Shown here piece after piece: positions 24,773 to 32,825 of a stretch of DNA of 43,470 nt (the stretch's first letter is position 1; each line of letters starts with the position of its first letter). The stretch covers positions 1-43,470 of the forward strand of contig CABSLV010000018.1 in assembly GCA_902478645.1 (NCBI GenBank), given 5' to 3'. The DNA is from an uncultured Flavobacteriales bacterium (GTDB taxonomy: Bacteria; Bacteroidota; Bacteroidia; Flavobacteriales; UBA1820). The notes under the pieces are model-generated. The model had not been told where the DNA came from. It worked only from the letters and a program-made list of their open reading frames with translations, and made no database searches. The translations under genes were made by a program, and so were the position numbers.

Positions 24773-26314
24773 ATGGAACTTACCGAGAAATCCCTCAAAA
24801 ACTCTCTGGAGATCACACGCGGCAAGAACGACTGTTTTCTCATCTGCGATTTCGGGGCATTATCCCCGGAATCATTCGCTCGCTCACTGGACTTTCTCAA
24901 ACGACAAACCTGGACTCCGGACATCTCGGCCGTGCTGGGCTTCGACCTCTCCCGGATAGAGGACCCGGACGGTTACCTCCGTCAAATCGGCGGAATGCTT
25001 CGCCGGATGGAGTTCAAACACCTGCTGTGTTTCGGTCCGCAGATCGAACAATACCGTTACGCCTTCCCCAAACTGTCGCTGCTCTACAACGACCTGGAAG
25101 ACGCACTGGCCGACCTGCCCAAGTTTGACTTCCAGAACGAATCGGTACTGATCAAAGCCCCCGAATCGTTCTCCCCGCGCCGCATCGAATCCCTGATGCA
25201 ACGCCGCGTCCACGACACCGTGCTGGAAGTCGATCTGAACGCCATCGTCCACAACCTGTCCTACCTGCGATCCAAACTGCCCGAAGGCACCCGTACCATG
25301 TGCATGGTCAAGGCCAAATCGTACGGACTGGGCGAAGCCGAAATCGCATCCGTTCTGCAGGACTACGCGGTCGATTACCTCGGAGTGGCTTACGTGGACG
25401 AAGGTGTCCACCTGCGAGCCCGGGGCATCCGCACCCCCATCATCGTGATGAACCCCGAACGCAGCAGCCTGACCACCCTGATCAAAAACCGGCTCGAACC
25501 GGAAATCTACTCCCTGGGCGTATTGGAACGCTTTGCCCAGACTCTCGCCTCGTTTTCCTTTCCCGAGCCGTATCCCATACACATCAAACTGGACACCGGC
25601 ATGCACCGCCTGGGATTCTCCCCCGGCCAGATCGACTCGCTGACAACCGCGCTGAAAACCCTGCCGTCGGTACGCGTAGCCTCGGTCTTTTCCCACCTGG
25701 TGGCCGCCGAAGACCCGCGCGAGGAAGACTTCACCCTGAGACAAATCCACCTCTTCGAACAGATGTCCGGACGCCTCTCCCAGGGCATCGGCTACCGTCC
25801 CATCCGCCACATTCTCAACACGGCCGGGCTGTGCGCCTACGGCCAATACACCTTCGAAATGGTGCGTCTGGGGCTCGGCCTGTACGGTTATTCACCTTTC
25901 TATGCCGAGCAAAAACGCCTGAGTCCCTGCGCCACTCTGCGCACGGTCATCTCCCAGATCCGCGAACTCGAACCCGGCGAAACGGTGAGCTACAACCGCC
26001 GTTACCGCGTCTCGCACGTCTCGCACATTGCCACCCTGCCCATCGGATATGCCGACGGCATCCCTCGTCTGTGGGGTAACGGCAACGGATACGTCCAGAT
26101 CGCAGGACAGAAAGCCCCCATCGTCGGCTCGGTGTGCATGGACATGATGATGGTCGACGTGACGGACATCCCCTGCCGTGAAGGCGATCCGGTGATCCTG
26201 ATGGGCGATTTTCCCACCGCCGACGAGATCGCCGAAGCCACCGGCACCATCTCCTACGAAATCCTCACCGGTATCTCCGACCGGGTAAAACACATCTATA
26301 AACTGGACATCTGA
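24773..26314 (+). CDS. alr: alanine racemase with a residual MurF C-terminal domain
   Basis: A 513-residue, PLP-dependent enzyme interconverting L- and D-alanine for peptidoglycan. The racemase part starts near residue 146 (RVHDTVLEVDLNAIVHNL); the PLP lysine is K180 in MCMVKAKSYGLG, and the catalytic tyrosine lies in ETVSYNRRY, followed by LPIGYADGIPR and VGSVCMDMMMVDVTD. Free-standing racemases have about 370 residues. Residues 1-145 instead resemble the C-terminal domain of the MurF half of the MurF-Alr fusion known in Bacteroidota (GKNDCFLICDFGALSPESF, ARSLDFLKRQ, LLCFGPQIEQY, SVLIKAPESFSPRRI). The MurF ATP-binding and N-terminal domains are missing, and a promoter box sits directly upstream, so the shortened form looks natural. 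The U32 gene follows after 4 bases. Confidence 0.93.
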   Translation: MELTEKSLKNSLEITRGKNDCFLICDFGALSPESFARSLDFLKRQTWTPDISAVLGFDLSRIEDPDGYLRQIGGMLRRMEFKHLLCFGPQIEQYRYAFPKLSLLYNDLEDALADLPKFDFQNESVLIKAPESFSPRRIESLMQRRVHDTVLEVDLNAIVHNLSYLRSKLPEGTRTMCMVKAKSYGLGEAEIASVLQDYAVDYLGVAYVDEGVHLRARGIRTPIIVMNPERSSLTTLIKNRLEPEIYSLGVLERFAQTLASFSFPEPYPIHIKLDTGMHRLGFSPGQIDSLTTALKTLPSVRVASVFSHLVAAEDPREEDFTLRQIHLFEQMSGRLSQGIGYRPIRHILNTAGLCAYGQYTFEMVRLGLGLYGYSPFYAEQKRLSPCATLRTVISQIRELEPGETVSYNRRYRVSHVSHIATLPIGYADGIPRLWGNGNGYVQIAGQKAPIVGSVCMDMMMVDVTDIPCREGDPVILMGDFPTADEIAEATGTISYEILTGISDRVKHIYKLDI

Positions 26315-26318
26315 CCCT

Positions 26319-28145
26319 ATGCCCCGCTCCGCCCGTTCCATCGAACTGCTCGCCCCAGCCCGGGATGCCGAGATAGCCATCGCCGCCATCGACCACGGAG
26401 CGGATGCCGTGTACCTCGGCGGACCGGATTTCTCCGCCCGCCACCAGGCCGGCAACCCCGTCGAGCAACTCGCCCGGGTAGCCGACTACGCCCACCGTTA
26501 TCGCGCCCGGGTGTACGTAACCCTCAACACGCTGTTGCAGGACGAGGAGCTGCCCCGGGCGGAAGCAATGATCCGGGAAGTCTGTTCGGCCGGGATCGAC
26601 GCGCTCATCGTGCAGGACATGGCTGTTTTGGAGATGGATCTTCCGCCCGTCGAGCTGCATGCCAGCACCCAAGCGCACATCGACACGGTAGAAAAAGCCC
26701 TTTTCCTCCACCGCGCCGGTTTTTCCCGCCTGGTGCTGGCCCGGGAACTCTCCCTGCCGCAGATCGAAGCCATCGCCCGGGAGAGCGGTGCCGAAATCGA
26801 AGCCTTTGTGCACGGTGCCCTGTGCGTAAGTTACAGCGGGCAGTGCTACCTCAGCCAAGCCTTGTGCGGACGCAGTGCCAACCGGGGACGCTGCGCCCAG
26901 GTATGCCGCCTGCCCTTCGACGTATCGGACCCCGAGGGACACCTCCTGCGCACCGGCACCCATGCCCTTTCGCTCAAGGACATGAACCGAAGCGCCCACC
27001 TGGAAGCACTCATCGATGCCGGAGTCTGCTCCCTGAAGATCGAAGGCCGCCTCAAGGACCTACCCTACGTCAAAAACATCACTGCCTACTACCGCCGCAC
27101 GCTGGACGACATCCTGTCCCGCCGCCCGGGCTTGGCCCGTGCTTCGGACGGACAGGTGGACCTGCGCTTCACACCCGACCCCGCCCGCAGTTTCAACCGG
27201 GGATACACCGACTACCTTCTGCACGGGGAGCGCACCGAAGACCTTTCCAACCCCGCCACCCCCAAGTCCATCGGCCAGCCCGCCGGACGCGTAGTGTCCG
27301 TATCCCGCGACAGCTTCACCACCGACAGCCCCCTGGCCTTCGCTCCGGGCGACGGCTTCGTGTACCTGCGCCGGGGAGAAGTCCAGGGCGGTTTTCGCAT
27401 CAACCGCGCCCAAGGCTCACGCCTGTATCCCTCCCGCATGCCCTCCGTGCGCCCCGGCGACCTCCTGTACCGCAACCAGGATGCCGCCTTCGACCGCCTT
27501 CTCGCCGCTTCGAGTGCCACGCGGAAAGTCGCCGTCGATCTCCGCCTGGAAACCATCCCGGAGGGTTTCCGCCTGCTGGCCGAAGACGAAAGCGGCCTGC
27601 ACGCCGAAAGCACCCTCTGCGCGGCACACACCCCGGCCGATACGCCCCAGAAAGCCCGCCTGGAACAAGCCCTGTCCAAACTCGGCGGTACGGAGTTCGA
27701 AGCCCGCCACATCGCGATCACTTTCCCCTCGGAATACTTTCTCCCGCTCTCGGCCGTTTCCGCCCTGCGCCGCCAGACACTCGAAGCCCTGCGGGAAGTC
27801 CGCCTGCGCTCGGTGACCGGGCAGCGGCAGACCCTTCCGCACGCGCACCCGCCGCTTCCCCCCGGTTTGGACACCGACTATCGCCTGAACGTATCCAACC
27901 GCCTGGCCCGGCAATTTTACCGCCAGTGCGGTGCCACCCGCCTCGCCCCGGCCTACGAACAGCAGAAGGTCCCCGGCGCACAACTGGCCGTATGCCTCTA
28001 CTGTCTCCAATACAGCCTCGGTCTCTGCCCCCGGCAGCATCCGGGAAAAGGATTCCCGTATCTCGTATTGCGTCATGGGCGCTTTGCCCTGCGCGCCGAG
28101 TTCGACTGCGCCCATTGCCGGATGAAGCTTTTTGCACTTCCTTAA
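26319..28145 (+). CDS. U32-family protein, RlhA-like (23S rRNA hydroxylation)
   Basis: A 608-residue protein of the U32 'peptidase' family. The N-terminal TIM-barrel-like half begins IELLAPARDAEIAIAAIDHGADAVYLGG; the family core is ELHASTQAHID, then the cysteine-rich HGALCVSYSGQCYLSQALCG and NRGRCAQVCRLPF that likely hold an iron-sulfur cluster. The middle and C-terminal parts resemble the DUF3656 extension found in E. coli RlhA, and the end has CLYC and CAHC pairs. RlhA hydroxylates C2501 of 23S rRNA using prephenate-derived chemistry; TrhP (tRNA) is the nearest alternative. It starts 4 bases after alr, so the two are translated from one transcript although the functions are not obviously related. 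Confidence 0.85.
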   Translation: MPRSARSIELLAPARDAEIAIAAIDHGADAVYLGGPDFSARHQAGNPVEQLARVADYAHRYRARVYVTLNTLLQDEELPRAEAMIREVCSAGIDALIVQDMAVLEMDLPPVELHASTQAHIDTVEKALFLHRAGFSRLVLARELSLPQIEAIARESGAEIEAFVHGALCVSYSGQCYLSQALCGRSANRGRCAQVCRLPFDVSDPEGHLLRTGTHALSLKDMNRSAHLEALIDAGVCSLKIEGRLKDLPYVKNITAYYRRTLDDILSRRPGLARASDGQVDLRFTPDPARSFNRGYTDYLLHGERTEDLSNPATPKSIGQPAGRVVSVSRDSFTTDSPLAFAPGDGFVYLRRGEVQGGFRINRAQGSRLYPSRMPSVRPGDLLYRNQDAAFDRLLAASSATRKVAVDLRLETIPEGFRLLAEDESGLHAESTLCAAHTPADTPQKARLEQALSKLGGTEFEARHIAITFPSEYFLPLSAVSALRRQTLEALREVRLRSVTGQRQTLPHAHPPLPPGLDTDYRLNVSNRLARQFYRQCGATRLAPAYEQQKVPGAQLAVCLYCLQYSLGLCPRQHPGKGFPYLVLRHGRFALRAEFDCAHCRMKLFALP

Positions 28146-28218
28146 CGCCTCCTTTGGCCGGAAAGCCGTAAATTGCCCCTCGAAACTCGACTGAATCGAT
28201 AAAACACCCCTACTTGCG

Positions 28219-29196
28219 ATGAACAAACCGATCCGTATCGCGGCACTTTGCCTTCTCGCCTGCCTGCTGTCCACAGGCTGCGTTTCCAAAAAACTGTACA
28301 ACGAACTGGCCGCCCGCCATGCCGAAGCGGTAGCCGAAAACGAAGCCCTGGCAGCCGAGAACCAAAAGAACCTCTCGGAGGCAGGCCGTTACCGTTCGCT
28401 CTACCAGGAGGCTTCCGACCAACTGGAGGCCGCCCGCCGTCAGTCGGCCGCCGACCGGGAAGCCCTCGAGCAGCTCAAACGCCAATATGCCGACTCGCAG
28501 CAATCCTACCAGAAGATGCTCGAAAACAAGGAAAGCCTGCTGGATGCCTCCTCCCGCCAAGCCCGGGAATTTCTCGCCGAGATCAAAGCCAAACAGGACA
28601 GCATCTCTTCACTGGAAGCTGAGTTGGCCAGAAAACAAGCCGACCTGAACTCCCGCGAGGCCCGCGTAGCCCAACTCGAAAGAATGATCTCCCAGATCCA
28701 GGACAAACTCTCCTCCGTCAAGAACGCTCTGATGGACGCCTTGGTCGGATTTGAAGGAAAAGGCCTGACCATCACCCAGCGCGACGGGAAGATCTACGTT
28801 TCGCTGGAAAACCGCCTGCTGTTCCCCTCCGGCAGTTGGCAGGTGGACAGCGAAGGCCGCCGCGCCATTGCCGAGATCACCAAAGTGCTGGTTGCCCAAC
28901 CAGACATCCGTGTGATGATCGAAGGCCATACGGACAACGTACCCTACCGGGGACAGGGCGTACTGAAGGACAACTGGGACTTGAGCGTGATGCGCGCCAC
29001 GGCCATCGTCAAACTCATCACCCAAAACCCCTCCATCGACCCGCGCAACATCACCGCTGCCGGCCGCAGCGAATACGACCCCGTGCTGCCCAACATCAAC
29101 TCCGACAACCGGGCGCGCAACCGCCGTACGGAAGTGATCATCACCCCCGACCTGTCGGCCATCGAAAAAATGATCGACGAGTTGTCGATCGACTGA
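28219..29196 (+). CDS. OmpA-family peptidoglycan-binding lipoprotein
   Basis: A 325-residue outer-membrane lipoprotein. The signal peptide MNKPIRIAALCLLACLLSTGC has its lipidated Cys at 21. Residues about 30-175 are a long, charged coiled coil (repeating E, Q, R, A heptads), and the C-terminal OmpA/MotB domain (about 195-315) has IEGHTDNVPYRG, NWDLSVMRATAIVKLI and the peptidoglycan-binding NRARNRRTEVII. The design suggests a spacer that links the outer membrane to the cell wall, similar in plan to Pal or MotB but with its own coiled-coil arm. A good terminator follows 37 bases after the stop. Confidence 0.92.
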   Translation: MNKPIRIAALCLLACLLSTGCVSKKLYNELAARHAEAVAENEALAAENQKNLSEAGRYRSLYQEASDQLEAARRQSAADREALEQLKRQYADSQQSYQKMLENKESLLDASSRQAREFLAEIKAKQDSISSLEAELARKQADLNSREARVAQLERMISQIQDKLSSVKNALMDALVGFEGKGLTITQRDGKIYVSLENRLLFPSGSWQVDSEGRRAIAEITKVLVAQPDIRVMIEGHTDNVPYRGQGVLKDNWDLSVMRATAIVKLITQNPSIDPRNITAAGRSEYDPVLPNINSDNRARNRRTEVIITPDLSAIEKMIDELSID

Positions 29197-29233
29197 TCCC
29201 CCGGAAGGCCCCTGCCCTCCGCTCCTTCCACAT

Positions 29234-29270
29234 CCGCCGGGAAAGAACTTTTCTTTCCCGGCGGTTTTTT
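29234..29270 (+). terminator. Rho-independent terminator of the OmpA-like gene
   Basis: A 14-bp perfect stem (29234-29247 with 29251-29264), loop CTT, followed by six T. Confidence 0.95.
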
Positions 29271-29395
29271 CACCTCTGAACCTGGCCTTTCCAGGGAGAA
29301 ATTAAGCAAAAAAACTTGCTTTTTCCCACCGCAGTAGTTATCTTGTCGCCAGTTTTTGACACCGAACTCTACCTATATTATAACTACTTGCCGCC

Positions 29396-30685
29396 ATGTG
29401 CGTACTTGAAGACCTCTACCGCCGTTACGGACCTTCGACCCCCGAAGGGGAACACTTGCGCCGGGGACAGGAACTGCTCCGCGCGGGGGAATACGAACAA
29501 TCCCTCGGATATTTCGACCTTGCCCAGCAGCATCCCAAGACCTCTTCGCAAGCCCTCGAAGGCAAACTCGAAGCACTGCTGGCCTTGGAAAAATACGACG
29601 ATGCCCACCGGACGATCGACGCCGCCCTGAAGGATTTCCCGGACAACGTAGTCGCCTGCCGCTACCGGGCTTTGCTCCTGGCAAGGGAGGACCGCACGGA
29701 CGATGCCATTGCCTGTCTGGACCGCATCCTGACCCTCAACCCCGACGACGAAAACGCTCACCTGGCCAAAAGCGAACTGCTGGTCAAAAAAGGCGATTAC
29801 CATGCCGCCTGCCGCACGGCAGAGGATCTCCTGGCGCGGCATCCGGACTCCGAAGCAGCCAATTTCGAAGCGGCCAAAGCCTTCTTTGCGCTCAAGCAGT
29901 ACGACAAGGCCCTCTCCCTGTTCGGCAAAGTCGTCCGCATGAACCCCTCCAACGCTACCGCCCGAAAGGCGGAACGACGGTCGGTGGAAAAACTCCGCCG
30001 CTCGGAGAACAACGAACTCCGCCTGGCTCTCACCCTGCTGGACAACAAGATGTATGCGGACTCTCTGCGCCATTTCGCCGACCTGCTCGCCCGGGGGGAG
30101 AATACGGCCGAGATCCACTACTTCCTCGGGAAAGCCTACAAAGGTCTGGGAGAAACCGACCGCATGATCGAAGCCATGCAACACGCCGCGGAACTCGCCC
30201 CACGCAGCACCGCCCCTCTGTTGGAGATCGGCGAACAACTCATCTCCGAGGGCAAAACCGACCAGGCAATGGACTACTTCGACCACGTACTGAAAATAGA
30301 ACCGTCTAACCGTCAGGCCAACATGCGCCGCGGGGAATACCTGCAACAGGCAGGCCGTCCCGGCGAGGCCGACCCATACTACGACCGTATCTTGGACAAG
30401 AACAACAACGACGCCGAAGCCTATCTGCGAAAAGGCATCTCGGCCATGGACCGCTATCCGGCAGCCGGCAACCCGATGCTGTATTTCGACAAAGCGATGG
30501 AAGCCGACCCCACCTATGCCCTGCCGATGTACTACCGGGGACAGTTCCAACTGCTCTCCGGGCAAAAGACGCGCTATGCGTTGGAATCGTTCAACAAAGC
30601 CGCTTACCTGGCCGCCATGTCCTGCGACGAAGAACTGCTGGAGAAATGCCGGAAAGCCATCCGCGAGCTGACCCAACCCTGCTGA
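29396..30685 (+). CDS. tetratricopeptide-repeat protein
   Basis: A 429-residue protein made of about ten TPR-like helix pairs, for example AGEYEQSLGYFDLAQQHP, LEKYDDAHRTIDAALKDFP, LKQYDKALSLFGKVVRMNP and EGKTDQAMDYFDHVLKIEP. There is no signal peptide, lipobox or membrane helix, so it is probably cytosolic. TPRs scaffold protein-protein contacts, and no enzymatic domain is present. Start 29396 is the first ATG and lies 50 bases after a near-consensus box (TATCTTGT at 29339-29346). The middle segment RKAERRSVEKLRRSENN breaks the repeat spacing and is charged, perhaps a hinge between two TPR arrays. Partners are unknown. Confidence 0.85.
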   Translation: MCVLEDLYRRYGPSTPEGEHLRRGQELLRAGEYEQSLGYFDLAQQHPKTSSQALEGKLEALLALEKYDDAHRTIDAALKDFPDNVVACRYRALLLAREDRTDDAIACLDRILTLNPDDENAHLAKSELLVKKGDYHAACRTAEDLLARHPDSEAANFEAAKAFFALKQYDKALSLFGKVVRMNPSNATARKAERRSVEKLRRSENNELRLALTLLDNKMYADSLRHFADLLARGENTAEIHYFLGKAYKGLGETDRMIEAMQHAAELAPRSTAPLLEIGEQLISEGKTDQAMDYFDHVLKIEPSNRQANMRRGEYLQQAGRPGEADPYYDRILDKNNNDAEAYLRKGISAMDRYPAAGNPMLYFDKAMEADPTYALPMYYRGQFQLLSGQKTRYALESFNKAAYLAAMSCDEELLEKCRKAIRELTQPC

Positions 30686-30844
30686 CAAGCCCCGTTTCCA
30701 CCACTGCGCGAGGGAGAAAAAGCCCAGAATGTCCCCACAGGAACACTGAAAGACAGAAAAGAGGGCAAAAAAAGAAGAAACCCAAAAGACCGCAAGAGAA
30801 CTTGCCCGGTCGAGAGATTGTTTAGCCTATTTCCAAAACCACAA

Positions 30845-30885
30845 AACCGGCAGAGGGCTTGCCTATGGCAAGCCCTCTGCCGGTT
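30845..30885. terminator. 19-bp perfect hairpin between convergent genes
   Basis: Arms 30845-30863 and 30867-30885 around the loop TAT, between the TPR gene (+) and nadE (-). On the minus strand it is followed by T-rich DNA. Confidence 0.8.
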
Positions 30886-30900
30886 CATTTCCATATCCGC

Positions 30901-31695
30901 TCAGTCCCGCAAAAAGTCTTCGGGGATCTTGCACACCGGGATCGGATTCATCTTGTGTGCATTGGCCGCATGACGCGTCGCATAGATACGCATCACCTCA
31001 GCCTGCCGCCCCTCGAAATCCGCAGCGGACCGTCCCTCGTTCGTGCGGTCCATCGCCCATTCCAACTCGGGATACGTCGCGCCGATCTGCATCTGGTCGG
31101 TACGGTCGTTCTCGAACAAACCATCCGAAGGTTCGGCTTCCAAGATACTCCGGGGCACGCCCAGGAAAGCCGCCAAAGCATATACCTGCGTCTTGGTCAG
31201 ATCGGCGATCGGACTCAGGTCCACTCCGCCGTCGCCCCACTTGGTAAAGAAACCGACACCGAAATCCTCGATCTTGTTGCCCGTCCCGGCCACCAATGCC
31301 CCGTTGACGGCCGCTGCCTGATAGAGCGCCGTCATCCGCAAACGCGAACGCGTATTGGCCAGCGCCATATCGTCTTTTTCCCGGTTTCCGCTGCGGGGAA
31401 GCACCTGTGCCAACACATCGAACGCGCCGGTAAGGTCAACCTCCTGCGTGCGGACATTGGCGTATTTCCCGGTCAGGAACGCACATTGTTCCTGGGCACG
31501 GCCCACATGGCTGGATGCCTGGTGGATCGGCAGGGTCAGACACCACAAGGGAGCTCCCGTGCGCGCACAAAGAGTCGATACCAGGGCCGAGTCCACCCCG
31601 CCTGAAATACCGACCACATACCCCCGGCTTCCACTGCCGCGCAAGTAATCGCGCAACCACTCCGTGATGTATTCCGCTACTTTTTCTTCCTTCAT
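30901..31695 (-). CDS. nadE: NAD(+) synthetase, ammonia-dependent
   Basis: A 264-residue enzyme that amidates deamido-NAD with ammonia and ATP, the last step of NAD synthesis. The pyrophosphatase P-loop SGGVDSA is at 31-37, and VAGTGNKIEDFGVGFFTKWGDGGVDL and the KTQVYALAAFLGVP stretch are diagnostic. No glutaminase domain is present, so free ammonia is the nitrogen donor, as for other short NadE proteins of this size. It is divergent from cdd (start-to-start 151 bases) and bounded by a hairpin at its 3' end. Confidence 0.96.
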   Translation of the reverse strand: MKEEKVAEYITEWLRDYLRGSGSRGYVVGISGGVDSALVSTLCARTGAPLWCLTLPIHQASSHVGRAQEQCAFLTGKYANVRTQEVDLTGAFDVLAQVLPRSGNREKDDMALANTRSRLRMTALYQAAAVNGALVAGTGNKIEDFGVGFFTKWGDGGVDLSPIADLTKTQVYALAAFLGVPRSILEAEPSDGLFENDRTDQMQIGATYPELEWAMDRTNEGRSAADFEGRQAEVMRIYATRHAANAHKMNPIPVCKIPEDFLRD

Positions 31696-31816
31696 CGCGA
31701 TCTATCGTTTAGTTTTTCCGATCGTAAAAATAAGCAAGCCTCCGCAGAAAACGAATCGTTCCGCCCGAAAAAACATTCCCCGTCCTTTCCCCGCTTGCAA
31801 AAGGAGGAAAAATACG

Positions 31817-32698
31817 CTACCTTGCCGCCATAAACCCCCACCCTCGATGAAAAAAGAGCAGCACTTCACCTTTTCCTATACCTACTACCCCAGCGAGCAG
31901 GACCTCCCGGCCGAGGAACTCACCCTTCTGCAAGCTGCCTCCCACGCCCGGGAAAACGCCTACGCCCCCTATTCGGACTTTCTGGTAGGGGCAGCCGTCG
32001 AACTGGAAGACGGGACGATCGTCCCGGGCAACAACCAGGAAAACGCCGCATCGCCTTCCAGCCTGTGCGCCGAACGGGTCGCCGTTTACCATGCTTCGGC
32101 CCTGCATCCCGGAAAACGCATCGTGCGCATCGCCGTGTGCGGCGGGCGGAGGGGAGAAACGAACCTCCAACCTGTTTCCCCGTGCGGAGCCTGCCGACAA
32201 GCCATCCTGGAATACGCCCAGCGGCAGAAAAGCCCCATCGACCTCCTCTTTGCCGGCAGTGGAGTCGCACCGGCCATCAAAACCCGCATCGCCGATCTGC
32301 TGCCTTTCGGTTTCGGCAGCGAAGACCTCCTGGGATAAGCCCCCGAGGGGTTTCCCTCCCCTTTTCCTCCAAAAATACCGCCCCGGGTAGTCCTTGGGGC
32401 GAATCCGCACCTTGCGCCACAGGTAAACCAGCGCATCCCCCGGATAGTGCCACAACATCCTCGGCCCGGCATACCGCATCACCTCCCGGATCCGCTCCCG
32501 CATCGCCGGAGCATAACAATGCACCCGACACGAGGAACAGTTCGGTTTTTCACTCCCGAAAGGGCATCCCTCCAACCTTCGCAGGGCATAGCGGCGCAAT
32601 TCCTCGCACCGGGGACAAAATTCCCCCCTCCGGCTGCCGTTCCGTCCCCGGCAATACAGCCCGATCATCCGCTCCACCACCCGCCTCTGACGGGCCAT
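31817..32698 (-). CDS. YgbA-like (nitrous-oxide-stimulated promoter family) protein; frame runs on through cdd antisense
   Basis: Residues 1 to about 110 match the YgbA_NO family: RRVVERMIGLYCRGRNG, GEFCPRCEELRRYALRRLEG, CPFGSEKPNCSSCRVHCY and MRERIREVMRYAGPRML. The seven conserved cysteines suggest a metal or cluster site. The family is linked to nitrosative stress in enterobacteria; a role here is not shown. ATG 32698 gives the family N-terminus. Usual length is about 115 residues, but no in-frame stop occurs at the expected end near 32360. The frame continues antisense through the whole cdd gene to a TAG at 31817, giving 293 codons. The tail beyond about 115 looks like shadow sequence, not protein. 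Confidence 0.7.
   Translation of the reverse strand: MARQRRVVERMIGLYCRGRNGSRRGEFCPRCEELRRYALRRLEGCPFGSEKPNCSSCRVHCYAPAMRERIREVMRYAGPRMLWHYPGDALVYLWRKVRIRPKDYPGRYFWRKRGGKPLGGLSQEVFAAETERQQIGDAGFDGRCDSTAGKEEVDGAFLPLGVFQDGLSAGSARGNRLEVRFSPPPAAHGDAHDAFSGMQGRSMVNGDPFGAQAGRRCGVFLVVARDDRPVFQFDGCPYQKVRIGGVGVFPGVGGSLQKGEFLGREVLLAGVVGIGKGEVLLFFHRGWGFMAAR
31818..31825 (+). promoter_or_regulatory. probable -7 box of cdd
   Basis: TACCTTGC, two bases off TAnnTTTG, 21 bases before the cdd ATG. It supports the 31847 start over longer frames. Confidence 0.4.
31847..32338 (+). CDS. cdd: cytidine deaminase
   Basis: A 163-residue zinc enzyme that deaminates cytidine and deoxycytidine to uridine forms in pyrimidine salvage. 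The zinc ligands and catalytic Glu are C74 and E76 in LCAERVAV plus C113 and C116 in SPCGACRQ. The N-terminal half has APYSDFLVGAAV (40-51), the usual substrate-binding stretch. ATG 31847 is preferred because a longer frame from 31664 would begin inside the divergent nadE coding region. The whole gene overlaps the antisense tail of the YgbA-like frame. Confidence 0.94.
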   Translation: MKKEQHFTFSYTYYPSEQDLPAEELTLLQAASHARENAYAPYSDFLVGAAVELEDGTIVPGNNQENAASPSSLCAERVAVYHASALHPGKRIVRIAVCGGRRGETNLQPVSPCGACRQAILEYAQRQKSPIDLLFAGSGVAPAIKTRIADLLPFGFGSEDLLG

Positions 32699-32764
32699 GG
32701 TCTTCTCTCCGGTTTCCGATTTCACAAGGTTTTCTTTTTTCTCGCCGCCACTTTCCACAAGTCC

Positions 32765-32800
32765 AAAAAGCGCGGCGCGATAAATCGCGCCGCGCTTTTT
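32765..32800 (-). terminator. terminator of secA
   Basis: A 16-bp perfect stem (32765-32780 with 32785-32800), loop TAAA, with five A and five T at the feet, 25 bases after the secA stop and upstream of the YgbA-like start. Confidence 0.88.
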
Positions 32801-32825
32801 CTTGCCTGCCCGAGGGTGACGCCCG

